Source: Acidobacteriota bacterium
GTDB lineage: Bacteria; Acidobacteriota; Terriglobia; Terriglobales; Acidobacteriaceae
NCBI GenBank assembly: GCA_003225555.1
Contig: QIAM01000061.1
Location: 1 to 64,000, forward strand
Length of the DNA stretch: 64,000 nucleotides
Direction: 5' to 3'
Under the pieces are notes generated by a model. The model had not been told where the DNA came from and did not search any database. It saw nothing but the letters and a program-made list of their open reading frames with translations. A program made the translations under genes and the position numbers. Shown here in pieces: positions 45,784-54,220 of the stretch (the stretch's first letter is position 1; each line of letters starts with the position of its first letter).

Positions 45784-47112
45784 TTGCTCTACGTCCTCTA
45801 TAGCTTCCTGCTCGCCGCGGCAATGCTGCTGAGCCTGCCCTACTGGTTCTTCCAGATGCTCCGTCACGGCAAGTATCACGGAGGACTTACCGAGCGGCTG
45901 GGAAAAGTTCCCCCGCGACTCAGCGAAGTTTCGGCGCACAAGCCCGCAGGGACGATCTGGGTGCACGCCGTGTCGGTAGGAGAAGTCCTCGCAGTCGGCG
46001 GACTAGTCGAGGAAATTCGCCGGCGTCTCCCGGAACAAAAGGTGGTCGTTTCCACCACCACCGACACGGGACAGGTGCTCGCTCGCAAACGATTCGGCGA
46101 AGCAAATGTTTTCTACTTTCCCATGGACTTCGCATTTGCCATCCGGCCGTACCTGGCGAGGCTGCGACCGTCCCTGATTGTGCTAGCAGAAACCGAGTTC
46201 TGGCCCAACTTCCTGCGCCTGGCGCGGGCAAGCGGTGCTCGAATCGCTGTAGTGAATGCCAGAATCTCCGATCGTTCCTGGCCAAACTACCGGCGCTTTC
46301 GCTGGGCGCTGCAAAGAATGCTGTCGAACGTCGGTCTGCTTCTCGCCCAAACCGAGCAAGACAGTGAAAGGCTCCAATCGATTGGAGCGGCGCCAGAGCG
46401 AGTCAGGGTCACGGGGAATCTCAAGTTTGATATGACTCTTCCGGCGCCACCGCCAGTTGTTGAAAGCTTGAGGCGATCGCTGCATCAAGCTGGCGCAGGA
46501 CCAGTTCTGGTTTGCGGCAGCACGGTTGACGATGAGGAACCCTTGTTGCTGAAGGCATTCGAGAATATTCTCGTCGCGCATCCGCATGCAGTAATGATTC
46601 TGGCGCCACGCCATCCCGAGCGATTCGACGCCGTCGCCAGCCTGCTGGATCGGATGGGTACTCGATGGTGGCGGCGATCATCGTGGGACGGCGAGCCGAT
46701 TGCCGCCGGAGTACTTCTCGTCGATACCATCGGCGAACTGGCCGCACTCTACGCCCTGGCGGACGTAGCGTTCGTCGGCGGAAGCCTGGCGCCCCGCGGC
46801 GGGCACAACATCCTTGAGCCAGCACAGCACGGCGTCGCCATCGTGGTTGGAAACCACACCGAGAATTTTCGCGATATCGTAGGTCTGTTTCAGAGCCGGG
46901 ACGCAGTCCGGGTCGTAGGACCTGCGGAGTTGCCGCTCACCCTCATGGAGTTGCTGGCAAACGATTCTGAGCGCTCCGCTCTGGGCCGAAGGGCCCGGGA
47001 AACAGCGCAGTCCCAGACTGGAGCCACGCTCTGTACAATCAAGGCGTTGGAAGAACTAATCGCGGCAGCACAGACCCAGCCGCCATCCCCGCAACCCGCG
47101 CACACCCATTGA
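45784..47112 (+). CDS. waaA: 3-deoxy-D-manno-octulosonic-acid (Kdo) transferase WaaA
   Basis: 442-residue GT30 glycosyltransferase that attaches Kdo to lipid A precursor at the inner membrane. N-terminal membrane anchor (FLLAAAMLLSLPYWFFQML), catalytic Glu in GGLTERLGK, then IWVHAVSVGEV, AETEFWPN and LLAQTEQDSERL. Start codon TTG at 45784. It opens a five-gene LPS-core operon and overlaps lpxK by 4 bp. Confidence 0.94.
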   Translation: MLYVLYSFLLAAAMLLSLPYWFFQMLRHGKYHGGLTERLGKVPPRLSEVSAHKPAGTIWVHAVSVGEVLAVGGLVEEIRRRLPEQKVVVSTTTDTGQVLARKRFGEANVFYFPMDFAFAIRPYLARLRPSLIVLAETEFWPNFLRLARASGARIAVVNARISDRSWPNYRRFRWALQRMLSNVGLLLAQTEQDSERLQSIGAAPERVRVTGNLKFDMTLPAPPPVVESLRRSLHQAGAGPVLVCGSTVDDEEPLLLKAFENILVAHPHAVMILAPRHPERFDAVASLLDRMGTRWWRRSSWDGEPIAAGVLLVDTIGELAALYALADVAFVGGSLAPRGGHNILEPAQHGVAIVVGNHTENFRDIVGLFQSRDAVRVVGPAELPLTLMELLANDSERSALGRRARETAQSQTGATLCTIKALEELIAAAQTQPPSPQPAHTH

Positions 47113-48053
47113 ATCCCCTTTCCACCATTTACGGCGGAGTCGTGACCGCGCGCAACGCGCTGTATGATCGCGGATTGCTCCAGGTCCGATGCCTGAAAGG
47201 CCCGGTCGTCAGCATCGGGAACCTTTCTACGGGAGGAGCCGGCAAAACGCCCTTCGTCCTCTTGTTGGGTGAATTGCTGAAAGAACGTGGAGTCACCTTC
47301 GACGTGCTCTCCCGAGGCTATGGGCGGAAATCTCGCGGCGTCCTGCTGGTCGATCCCGCAGGCTTGCCCCAACATTTCGGAGACGAACCCCTTTTGATGG
47401 CCCGCCGTCTGCAGGTCCCCGTAATCGTCGGCGAGGACCGATTCGAGACAGGTCGTCTTGCCGAAAGCAAGTTCGGGCCTGAGTTCCACCTGCTCGACGA
47501 TGGCTTTCAGCACCGCAGCCTAGCGCGTGATTTCGATATTGTTCTGGTAACCGCCCAGGACGCGAACGATCGTCTGCTGCCCGGAGGCAGGCTCCGCGAA
47601 CCGACTACGTCGCTTCAACGCGCCGATGCTGTTGTGCTCACAAGCGGAGCTTCTACAGACTCATTTCCACTCGTTGGCAAGACCACTTGGCGCGTCCGGC
47701 GAGGCATCGTTGCCGCGAACATTCCTCAGCGTCCACTTGTTTTTTGCGGAATTGCCCGGCCCCGTAATTTCGTCTTGCAATTGCGCGCGGCCAATATCGA
47801 GCCCGTGGCCGAAGCCTTCTACCGCGACCACCACGCCTACTCCGAAAAGGACGTCCGCGAACTCCTGCAACTCAAGCAGCGCAGCGAGGCAGGTGGATTC
47901 GTCACCACTGAAAAGGACGCGGTCAACCTTGGTGGCTATCTCTCGGCCCTCGAGCCGATTTCCGTAATTCCGGTGAAGATGGAACTCGCAGACGCTGCTA
48001 ACGCCGTAGATACCATGCTGCGAACGATCGAAGAACGAAAACGCTGCGCATGA
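47109..48053 (+). CDS. lpxK: Tetraacyldisaccharide 4'-kinase LpxK
   Basis: 314-residue membrane-associated kinase that adds the 4' phosphate to lipid A. Walker A in SIGNLSTGGAGKTPFVL, then SRGYGRKSRG, GDEPLLMARRL and LDDGFQHRSLARD. The TTG start overlaps the waaA stop (ATTGA). A repeat-filled gap of 300 bp separates it from the next core gene. Confidence 0.95.
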   Translation: MNPLSTIYGGVVTARNALYDRGLLQVRCLKGPVVSIGNLSTGGAGKTPFVLLLGELLKERGVTFDVLSRGYGRKSRGVLLVDPAGLPQHFGDEPLLMARRLQVPVIVGEDRFETGRLAESKFGPEFHLLDDGFQHRSLARDFDIVLVTAQDANDRLLPGGRLREPTTSLQRADAVVLTSGASTDSFPLVGKTTWRVRRGIVAANIPQRPLVFCGIARPRNFVLQLRAANIEPVAEAFYRDHHAYSEKDVRELLQLKQRSEAGGFVTTEKDAVNLGGYLSALEPISVIPVKMELADAANAVDTMLRTIEERKRCA

Positions 48054-48090
48054 GAGAATCTGCTTTGCCACGGCCAACCCTCCAGCAAAG

Positions 48091-48233
48091 CGTTTTGTAA
48101 GAGTCTGGCGTTGACGTTTTGAAAGAGCCCAGCGTTGACATTTTGAAAGGACGCGACATTAATCGATTGAAACAGCGCGGCGTTCATGTTTTGAAAAGAC
48201 ACGGCGTTCACGTCTCGAAAAGACGTGGGTGAC
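48091..48233. repeat. Degenerate ~24-bp tandem array
   Basis: About six units with consensus CGTTTTGAAAGANCNCGGCGTTGA follow each other (starts near 48091, 48115, 48139, 48164, 48188 and 48211), increasingly like the palindromic element that ends the array at 48234. On the minus strand it would encode an 8-residue repeat (NVNAxxFQ), but no gene structure supports that. Confidence 0.75.
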
Positions 48234-48307
48234 CACGTTTTGAAAGGGCGCGGCTTCAAGCCGCGCCGTGAATGCGGCAAAATCGACCGCGGCTTTAGCC
48301 GCCGAGG
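48234..48307. repeat. TTTTGAAAGGGCGCGG repeat, copy 2
   Basis: Same unit as 42523-42593: ACGTTTTGAAAGGGCGCGGC, AAGCCGCGCC and CGCGGCTTTAGCCGC. It is joined directly to the tandem array, whose unit equals the first part of this element. Confidence 0.75.
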
Positions 48308-48352
48308 TTAAGATGCCGGCTGGCAAAGGAACCAGCGTCCGGCTTCCTTGGT

Positions 48353-49426
48353 ATGGCGAGAGACCACAACGCACGCGATAACTTAGATCCAATGACCAAG
48401 CATCCCAAAGAAGCCGACCGCCTTCGCAAGATCGTTGACGCCTTCCCCAAGATAACCGTCACGGTCCTCGGAGATCTGGTCGCCGACGAATTCATCTTCG
48501 GCGAAATCTCGCGTGTCTCCCGCGAAGCTCCCGTCCTCATCCTGAAGCACCGCGACCGAACAGTCCTCCCCGGAGGCGGAGCGAACGCCATCAACAATCT
48601 CGCTGACCTCGGCGTGAACGTCCTCCCCGTAGGCGTAGTCGGAGACGACGAGCCGGGACGCCTTCTCGTGAAATATCTTCGGCACAAGCGCATTGCAGTG
48701 AGCGGCGTCCTGAAAGATAAGAGCTACAGCACCGTCACGAAAACCCGCATTCTAGCCGGCATGACCCACACCGCCCGCCAGCAAGTCGTTCGCGTGGACC
48801 GCGAACCACAGGTTCCCCCGAACCAGCATCTGACGCGCGAACTCTATCTGGCCGCGCGCGAGTATATCCATGCCTCGGATGCCCTGCTGGTCTCTGATTA
48901 CGGCTACGGCGCCGCCACCCCGGCCATCGTGAATACTCTCCGCAAGAAAGGCAAGCTTCGAACAGTTTCTCTTGTCATCGACTCCCGCTATCGCCTGCTG
49001 CAATATTCCGGAGCCACCGCCGCCACGCCGAACGAGCCCGAGGTGGAAGAAGCCCTCGGCATTCGCATCGGTCAGAACTGGGAAAAACTCGTCGCGGCCG
49101 GCGAGCAGGTAATGGCGCTCATGAAGTTGCAGTCCCTGTTAATCACCCGCGGCCGCGATGGCATGGTTGCCTTCAATCACCGCCACAAGCCCGTGGATAT
49201 TCCGATCTTCGGCCCCGATCAGGTAGCCGATGTCACCGGCGCCGGAGACACGGTCATCGCCGCGTTCACCGCCGCGCTGGCCACCGGAGCCACCACCGAA
49301 GAAGCAGCCCAATTGGCCAACTACGCCGGCGGAATCGTCGTGATGAAACGCGGCACTGCCACGGTTTCGCGCGAAGAACTGTTGCACGCCCTGGAACAGG
49401 CTCCGCCCACTACTCGACCTCATTGA
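48353..49426 (+). CDS. rfaE1: D-glycero-beta-D-manno-heptose-7-phosphate kinase (HldE kinase domain as a separate protein)
   Basis: PfkB-family kinase of about 345-357 residues that makes heptose 1,7-bisphosphate for the LPS inner core. Motifs: [37 protein letters not shown] and the catalytic GAGDT loop in [13 protein letters not shown]. The start is either ATG 48353 or the ATG at 48392 ([14 protein letters not shown]); the latter lies closer to the conserved region. It overlaps rfaE2 by 4 bp, so kinase and adenylyltransferase, fused in E. coli HldE, are separate but coupled here. Confidence 0.92.
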   Translation: MARDHNARDNLDPMTKHPKEADRLRKIVDAFPKITVTVLGDLVADEFIFGEISRVSREAPVLILKHRDRTVLPGGGANAINNLADLGVNVLPVGVVGDDEPGRLLVKYLRHKRIAVSGVLKDKSYSTVTKTRILAGMTHTARQQVVRVDREPQVPPNQHLTRELYLAAREYIHASDALLVSDYGYGAATPAIVNTLRKKGKLRTVSLVIDSRYRLLQYSGATAATPNEPEVEEALGIRIGQNWEKLVAAGEQVMALMKLQSLLITRGRDGMVAFNHRHKPVDIPIFGPDQVADVTGAGDTVIAAFTAALATGATTEEAAQLANYAGGIVVMKRGTATVSREELLHALEQAPPTTRPH

Positions 49427-49932
49427 ACGGAAACAGCAAACTCGGGCACAGCAAGGTTCTCAGCCGTGATGAGCTCCGCCGTCGCGTCGAGGATTGGCGT
49501 CGCGCCGGCGAACGCATCACGCTGGCCAACGGAAACTTCGATCTGCTCCACGTAGGCCATGTCCGATATCTGCGGGGAGCGAAGGAACTCGGCGGCAAGC
49601 TGGTAGTAGCGATTAACTCAGACGAATCCGTGCGCACTCTCAAGGGCAAGGGACGCCCGATCATGCAAGATCATGAGCGCGCCGAAATCGTTGCCGCACT
49701 CGAAGATGTGGACGCGGTGGTGATCTTTCCCCAGCTCGATGTCCGCTCCATCATTCGCGAGATCCGTCCCGACATCCAGGCCAAGGGCACCGATTACACC
49801 GTCGACAACGTTCCCGAGCGCGACGCCGTAGCGGAATATGGCGGACGTGTCGCCATCGTCGGCGACGCCAAGAATCATTCCACCAGCGAAATCATTCGCA
49901 CTCGTCTGTCGTCGAAGCCAGGGTCCGAATGA
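49423..49932 (+). CDS. rfaE2: D-beta-D-heptose 1-phosphate adenylyltransferase
   Basis: 169-residue cytidylyltransferase-fold protein that makes ADP-heptose. The HxGH motif is in [20 protein letters not shown] and the second nucleotide motif in [14 protein letters not shown]. Start TTG at 49423, overlapping the kinase stop. It overlaps the next gene by 4 bp as well. The phosphatase GmhB and the epimerase HldD needed for the same pathway are not in the window. Confidence 0.94.
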   Translation: MNGNSKLGHSKVLSRDELRRRVEDWRRAGERITLANGNFDLLHVGHVRYLRGAKELGGKLVVAINSDESVRTLKGKGRPIMQDHERAEIVAALEDVDAVVIFPQLDVRSIIREIRPDIQAKGTDYTVDNVPERDAVAEYGGRVAIVGDAKNHSTSEIIRTRLSSKPGSE

Positions 49933-51065
49933 GCGCGCCTACCGTCATCACGCCGAGAGCCACCCCCACAACGCCTTCTCAATCGCCAGCTGATTTGCCA
50001 AAAGCGTCGTCCAGTCCGAAGATCGACCGCCTGTTGATTGTGCGCCTGAGCGCCATGGGAGACGTGATCCATACTCTTCCCGCCGCCTACGCTCTCCGCC
50101 AAGCCTTCCCGAACGCCATGATCGGATGGCTCATCGAAGAACGCTGGGCCGAACTCCTGTGCGCCCCCGGATCGCCGCGCTGCGGACCGCGGTCTGCCCT
50201 GCGCCCGCTCTCTGATTGGGTCCACACCGTGAATCTGACCGGCTGGCGCAACTCGTTCTTCACCATGCCCACGATCCAGCAGATCGCAACCCTCTGGAAC
50301 GATGTGCGTGGTGCCCGTTATGACGTAGCCGTAGATCTGCAGGGAGCCATACGTTCCGCCGTGCTGGCGCGGTGGTCGCGTGCCGGTGTGGTGTATGGAA
50401 CAGCCGAGCCGCGCGAACCTCCTTCCAGCCTGTGGTACACACGGAGGGTGATCGCCTCGGGAACCCATGTGATCGAGCAGAATCTCTCCCTCGCCGCAGC
50501 GGTCGCGGAGAAACAAATGAAGGCACCCCGCGTCGAGTTTCCCCGTCATGCTGAGGCGGAGGAGCGCATGGCAAAGAGACTCACCGAGCATGGAATCGCC
50601 GACTTCGCCATTCTGAATCCCGGCGCAGGGTGGGGAGCCAAGCGATGGCCAGCCGAACGCTACGGCCAAGTAGCGCGAGCGATCGCCGCAACCGGCGTGC
50701 GTTCCGTTCTCAATTACGGTCCCGGCGAGGAGAGCCTGGCCCAGCAAGCGGAGGCGGCAAGTGAAGGTGCTGCGGTCGCGATGGAATCATCGATCACGGA
50801 GCTGATCGCGCTCACGCGACGTGCGCGACTGTTTGTCGGAGGCGATACCGGACCGATGCACCTCGCAGCAGCCTTGAACGCACCGGTCGTAGGAATTTTC
50901 GGCCCGACAGACCCGGCTCGCAACGGGCCGTACGGCACACGCAGCATCGTCTTGCGCAATCCCGCAAGTCCCACGTCGCACTCGCGCCGGGCCGATCCCG
51001 ACGAAGGCATGCTGGAAATCAGCACGGAAGCAGTAGTGACTGCCGCTCGCGAGTTGCTGGTGTAA
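49929..51065 (+). CDS. GT9-family LPS heptosyltransferase
   Basis: 378 residues, GT-B fold. [20 protein letters not shown] is the family N-terminus; [20 protein letters not shown] and [20 protein letters not shown] are the nucleotide-sugar-binding blocks, and [15 protein letters not shown] closes the domain. The last gene of the LPS-core operon, it should use ADP-heptose made by the two preceding enzymes and the Kdo acceptor made by WaaA. It could be the first (WaaC) or second (WaaF) heptosyltransferase. A proline-rich N-terminal extension of about 30 residues is unusual. Confidence 0.92.
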   Translation: MSAPTVITPRATPTTPSQSPADLPKASSSPKIDRLLIVRLSAMGDVIHTLPAAYALRQAFPNAMIGWLIEERWAELLCAPGSPRCGPRSALRPLSDWVHTVNLTGWRNSFFTMPTIQQIATLWNDVRGARYDVAVDLQGAIRSAVLARWSRAGVVYGTAEPREPPSSLWYTRRVIASGTHVIEQNLSLAAAVAEKQMKAPRVEFPRHAEAEERMAKRLTEHGIADFAILNPGAGWGAKRWPAERYGQVARAIAATGVRSVLNYGPGEESLAQQAEAASEGAAVAMESSITELIALTRRARLFVGGDTGPMHLAAALNAPVVGIFGPTDPARNGPYGTRSIVLRNPASPTSHSRRADPDEGMLEISTEAVVTAARELLV

Positions 51066-51067
51066 CT

Positions 51068-51165
51068 TAATTTGTCATCCCGAGCAAGCGTCCGTTGCGC
51101 CGCGAGGGATCTGGGCGAGCCGCGCGAAGTAGCCTGCCCTGAGCAAGCGAAGGCCGAAGGGCCGC
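51068..51165. repeat. Dispersed repeats after the LPS operon
   Basis: GTCATCCCGAGCAAGCG...GCGAGGGATCT followed by CCTGCCCTGAGCAAGCGAAG and GCCGAAGG. These are divergent members of the families at 6537, 34971, 39833 and 55930. Confidence 0.55.
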
Positions 51166-51244
51166 GTTCTTTGGCGACACAGGAATCGCACGTTTGGCTC
51201 GCTTCCTCATATTGCTGTGGAGTCCTTACTGAAGGGGAAATCTC

Positions 51245-51802
51245 ATGCCTGAGTGGTCGCGCATCGCGCGCCGCATCCGCGTCCCGCTGGGATTCGTCTT
51301 CGCGCTGGTATATTTCTGGCTGGCGCGGCCGTCGTGGCGATCGATTGCCGTAGGCGCGGTTCTGGTTGTGCCCGGACTCCTAGTCCGCGCGCTGGCTTCC
51401 GGCCACGTCCGCAAGAACGAGGCGCTAGCCACCTCCGGTCCGTATGCCTACACAAGGAATCCACTGTACCTGGGATCTTTGCTGATGGGCGTAGGGTTTG
51501 CAATAGCCGCGCGAAGCTGGTGGATAGGCGCCGCGCTCGTCGTGATGCTCTTCGCCATCTATATCCCCGTGATCCGCGACGAAGAGATATTTCTGCGCCA
51601 GAAGTTCCCTGAGTTCGAGGAGTACGCGCAACGCGTCCCGGCCCTGTTTCCGAGAATCATTCCAACGCCGAAAACCGCCGAAGCGGCTTCACCAGGATTT
51701 TCCCGGGACCTCTATCTCAAACACCGCGAGTACAACGCGCTGCTGGGAGCACTGGCTATGATAACCGCGCTGATCCTCAAGATTGTCCGGTTTCCGAGCT
51801 AG
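51245..51802 (+). CDS. Isoprenylcysteine carboxyl methyltransferase-family membrane protein
   Basis: 185 residues, about four membrane helices. The ICMT/PEMT-type methyl-donor site is visible as GPYAYTRNPLYLGSLLMGVG with the downstream RDEEIFLRQKFPEFEEYAQR, including the conserved E-F-Y pattern. Bacterial members methylate unknown lipid or thiol substrates. It stands alone between repeats and the oxidoreductase genes. GGGG and AAGG motifs lie upstream of the ATG. Confidence 0.85.
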   Translation: MPEWSRIARRIRVPLGFVFALVYFWLARPSWRSIAVGAVLVVPGLLVRALASGHVRKNEALATSGPYAYTRNPLYLGSLLMGVGFAIAARSWWIGAALVVMLFAIYIPVIRDEEIFLRQKFPEFEEYAQRVPALFPRIIPTPKTAEAASPGFSRDLYLKHREYNALLGALAMITALILKIVRFPS

Positions 51803-52112
51803 GCGCTCGAACGTATCCCACCCTGCAAGAAATCAGAACTCATCTCACTGGTGTGCTACCCAGTGATCGCTGATGAACTGGCGATTCTTCGACAATTATC
51901 TGTTCGTTCAGGTGTCAAAGGGAAAAAGCCGAAAGTGCTGGATAGTGTCCGGGTTCCGGACTCGTCCTGAATCGTCGCCTGAGCTCACCGTCGAGGGGCA
52001 AAATCCAGAGCGACAGACAGTACGGGTTGGCAACGGACCAATCTCGCTCGCTGCCATGGCATTGACTTGGGAACGCATAGAACCTACGATTCGGGGCGCA
52101 ACAGGTTTCGAC

Positions 52113-52559
52113 ATGTCGCGCAATCCTAACCAGCTTTCACCCTCCATTCGAACCAGACTGCAAGAAGCCAGGGTCGCGCGATTCGCGACACTGGATGGTG
52201 AGAACAGACCGCATATTGTGCCTGTCTGTTTTCTTTACGATGGCTCAGTCTTCTACACGGGAATTGATAAGAAGCCAAAGCGCCTCGCACCGGAAAAGCT
52301 CGCTCGCCTGCGGCACGTCAGGGCGATGCCGCAGGTGGCGCTCCTTATCGATGAGTATTACGAAGAGTGGAGGAGGCTCTGGTTCGTTCTGGTCCGTGGA
52401 ACGGCCAAGCTGGTTCCGAAATCGGCAACCAGGGAGCGGGCCAGAGTAATTCACTTACTGAGAAAAAAGTATCCGCAATATGCAGCGGGAATGCTTCCCG
52501 ACGACGCACCGATTATCCGGATCACCCCCGAGCGAATCGCCTTCTGGGGCAAGTTCTAG
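52113..52559 (+). CDS. PPOX-class split-barrel flavoprotein, probably F420-dependent
   Basis: 148 residues, FMN/F420-binding split barrel. RLQEARVARFATLDGENRPH with the following IVPVCFLYDG is the strand pair that holds the cofactor; FYTGIDKKPKR and ALLIDEYYEEWRRLWFVLVR follow. It matches TIGR03668-like proteins, which are predicted to use F420. ATG 52113 was chosen at the domain start; upstream in-frame sequence is unrelated. It converges with a luciferase-like oxidoreductase often found with F420. Confidence 0.83.
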   Translation: MSRNPNQLSPSIRTRLQEARVARFATLDGENRPHIVPVCFLYDGSVFYTGIDKKPKRLAPEKLARLRHVRAMPQVALLIDEYYEEWRRLWFVLVRGTAKLVPKSATRERARVIHLLRKKYPQYAAGMLPDDAPIIRITPERIAFWGKF

Positions 52560-52630
52560 CCTGTCGGGCGACTCCGAGCGGCCAAAGGCAAACATCTTCA
52601 GAACCTCTATTCGAACTAAACCTCTGATCA

Positions 52631-53548
52631 CTAAACCAGTTTGCGAATTTGCTCCATCACTACGAGCCAGCGGTCCAAGGCCTGGCCTCCACCCATGAAT
52701 GTGGGATCAAAGTGAATCTCGTGGGCGCCAATACTGCGGCATCGGGCGATATCTTCCTTGATTTGATCTAACGTGCCGGAGAAAAGCGAACGTTCCTTGC
52801 CCAGCGGTTTGTCGGCAATTTCAGGATGTGCCCGAATGATCAGCTCGATACGCGAGGGATCGCGCCCCGCTTCCTTTGCCAGCTGCTTGATTGACTCGAA
52901 CATTTGCGCCATTCCGTCCACCGGAATACCCACTGGATTCCAGCCGTCTGCATACTTGGCCAGGCGCTTTAGCGCCCGCGGTACGAACGCGCCCATGTAA
53001 ATTGGCGGGTGAGGCTTTTGCACAGGCTTGGGTCCAATATAAGACTCGGGCACTTGGTAGAACTTGCCGTGAAACTTAACCGGGTTGGTAGTCCAGATGG
53101 CCTTGAGTACTTGCAGGAATTCATCTGCCATCGCGCCGCGCTGCTTGAAGTCCGCACCTGTGGCGTCCACCTCGTCCTTGTTCCAGCCCAGGCCCAGGCC
53201 CACTCGAACACGACCCTTGGAAAGAAAATCAAGCGTTGTCAGCCGGCGTGCCAGCATGACGGGGTTATAGTATGGAATGTCGAGGACACTCGTGCCGAGA
53301 GCAATTTTTCTTGTGCGCGCGGCTGCGAAGGTTAAGGCCTCCAGCGGGTCCAGTGCATGTTTGTACACCTCAGGAAGCGAACCGTCGGCGGTTACGGGAT
53401 AAGGTCTCTGGAGCTTTACCGGGTAAAGCAGCCGTTCAATTGTCCACAGACTGTCGTAGCCCAGTTGCTCGGCGCGCTCCGCCACCGCGATCACGGCTTC
53501 GGGAGTAGCGACTGGCCCGATATTGGGAAGAGCAAAGCCAATCCTCAT
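52631..53548 (-). CDS. LLM-class (luciferase-like) F420-dependent oxidoreductase
   Basis: 305-residue TIM-barrel flavin/F420 oxidoreductase. Typical segments: MRIGFALPNIGPVATPEAVI, YDSLWTIERLL, TRKIALGTSVLDIPYYNPVM and GRVRVGLGLGWNKDEVDATG. The ATG at 53548 is the domain start; upstream codons give unrelated sequence. The substrate is unknown; family members reduce a wide range of compounds with F420H2. It converges with another predicted F420 protein. Confidence 0.85.
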   Translation of the reverse strand: MRIGFALPNIGPVATPEAVIAVAERAEQLGYDSLWTIERLLYPVKLQRPYPVTADGSLPEVYKHALDPLEALTFAAARTRKIALGTSVLDIPYYNPVMLARRLTTLDFLSKGRVRVGLGLGWNKDEVDATGADFKQRGAMADEFLQVLKAIWTTNPVKFHGKFYQVPESYIGPKPVQKPHPPIYMGAFVPRALKRLAKYADGWNPVGIPVDGMAQMFESIKQLAKEAGRDPSRIELIIRAHPEIADKPLGKERSLFSGTLDQIKEDIARCRSIGAHEIHFDPTFMGGGQALDRWLVVMEQIRKLV

Positions 53549-54220
53549 GGCAAACAATCCTTTCCGGGATGGACTTACCCCCTTTACGCCATTTATGTCG
53601 TCAGGCCGCGGCGGCAAGTCGTTGAAGATGCTCCGCGCTTCTTCTTCTGAGACGCCACATTCTACTCTGGGCGGGCGCGTCCACCGTCCACAACACAACA
53701 CGGAAGTATCTCGCCGGCCTTCGCGGGAACGGCGCACTGTTGACGCCGCTGCCAGTGCGCCCGGCCTTGAAGTAGTCGAGCCGGAGGTGTGGCCATTCCG
53801 AGATTTTCCGATTGTGCGCGAGTGACGTTAGCGCTGTATCGGAAGCGAACGGCACGACGGTTCCGGTTAGCCTCGAGCTCGGGAGTTCGCTTTCGATACA
53901 GCCGTCAGAAGGAAGCCGCTCGCGGGTGCGGCGGACGCGGGGTGTTATGGGAATTCAATCGATTTCTGACTGAAAAGCCTTACCAGACGGGGACTTTGGC
54001 CAAAACGATATTATTGATTTTCACCATGTAGCACTTCTGGCAACCATCTGCGTCATCCTACCTCCGGCCCCATCCGTGCTTCCAGAGGACACTTCCGACG
54101 GCGTGTGCCTAAATACGCGGCAGCGTCCGCCGCGCGAGCGGCTTCGTTCTGACGGCCCCCTCGGGAGTGATTAATCTTGTAAATCCGACCATTTCACCCT
54201 CTATACTTCAATATACTTCA
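53549..54220. other. Intergenic stretch with a large inverted repeat, no gene seen
   Basis: I find no convincing gene in this gap. TGTATCGGAAGCGAAC (53835-53850) and GTTCGCTTTCGATACA (53885-53900) form an inverted repeat with one mismatch, separated by 34 bases. The remainder shows no recognisable signal. Confidence 0.45.

Noticed and set aside
48091..48233. CRISPR array
   Set aside because: The ~24-bp units are directly adjacent, degenerate and have no unique spacers; no cas genes are present.
47936..48280. Minus-strand frame encoding an 8-residue repeat (NVNAxxFQ)
   Set aside because: It is the translation of a 24-bp DNA tandem array that overlaps the end of lpxK and has no ribosome site or non-repeat domain.
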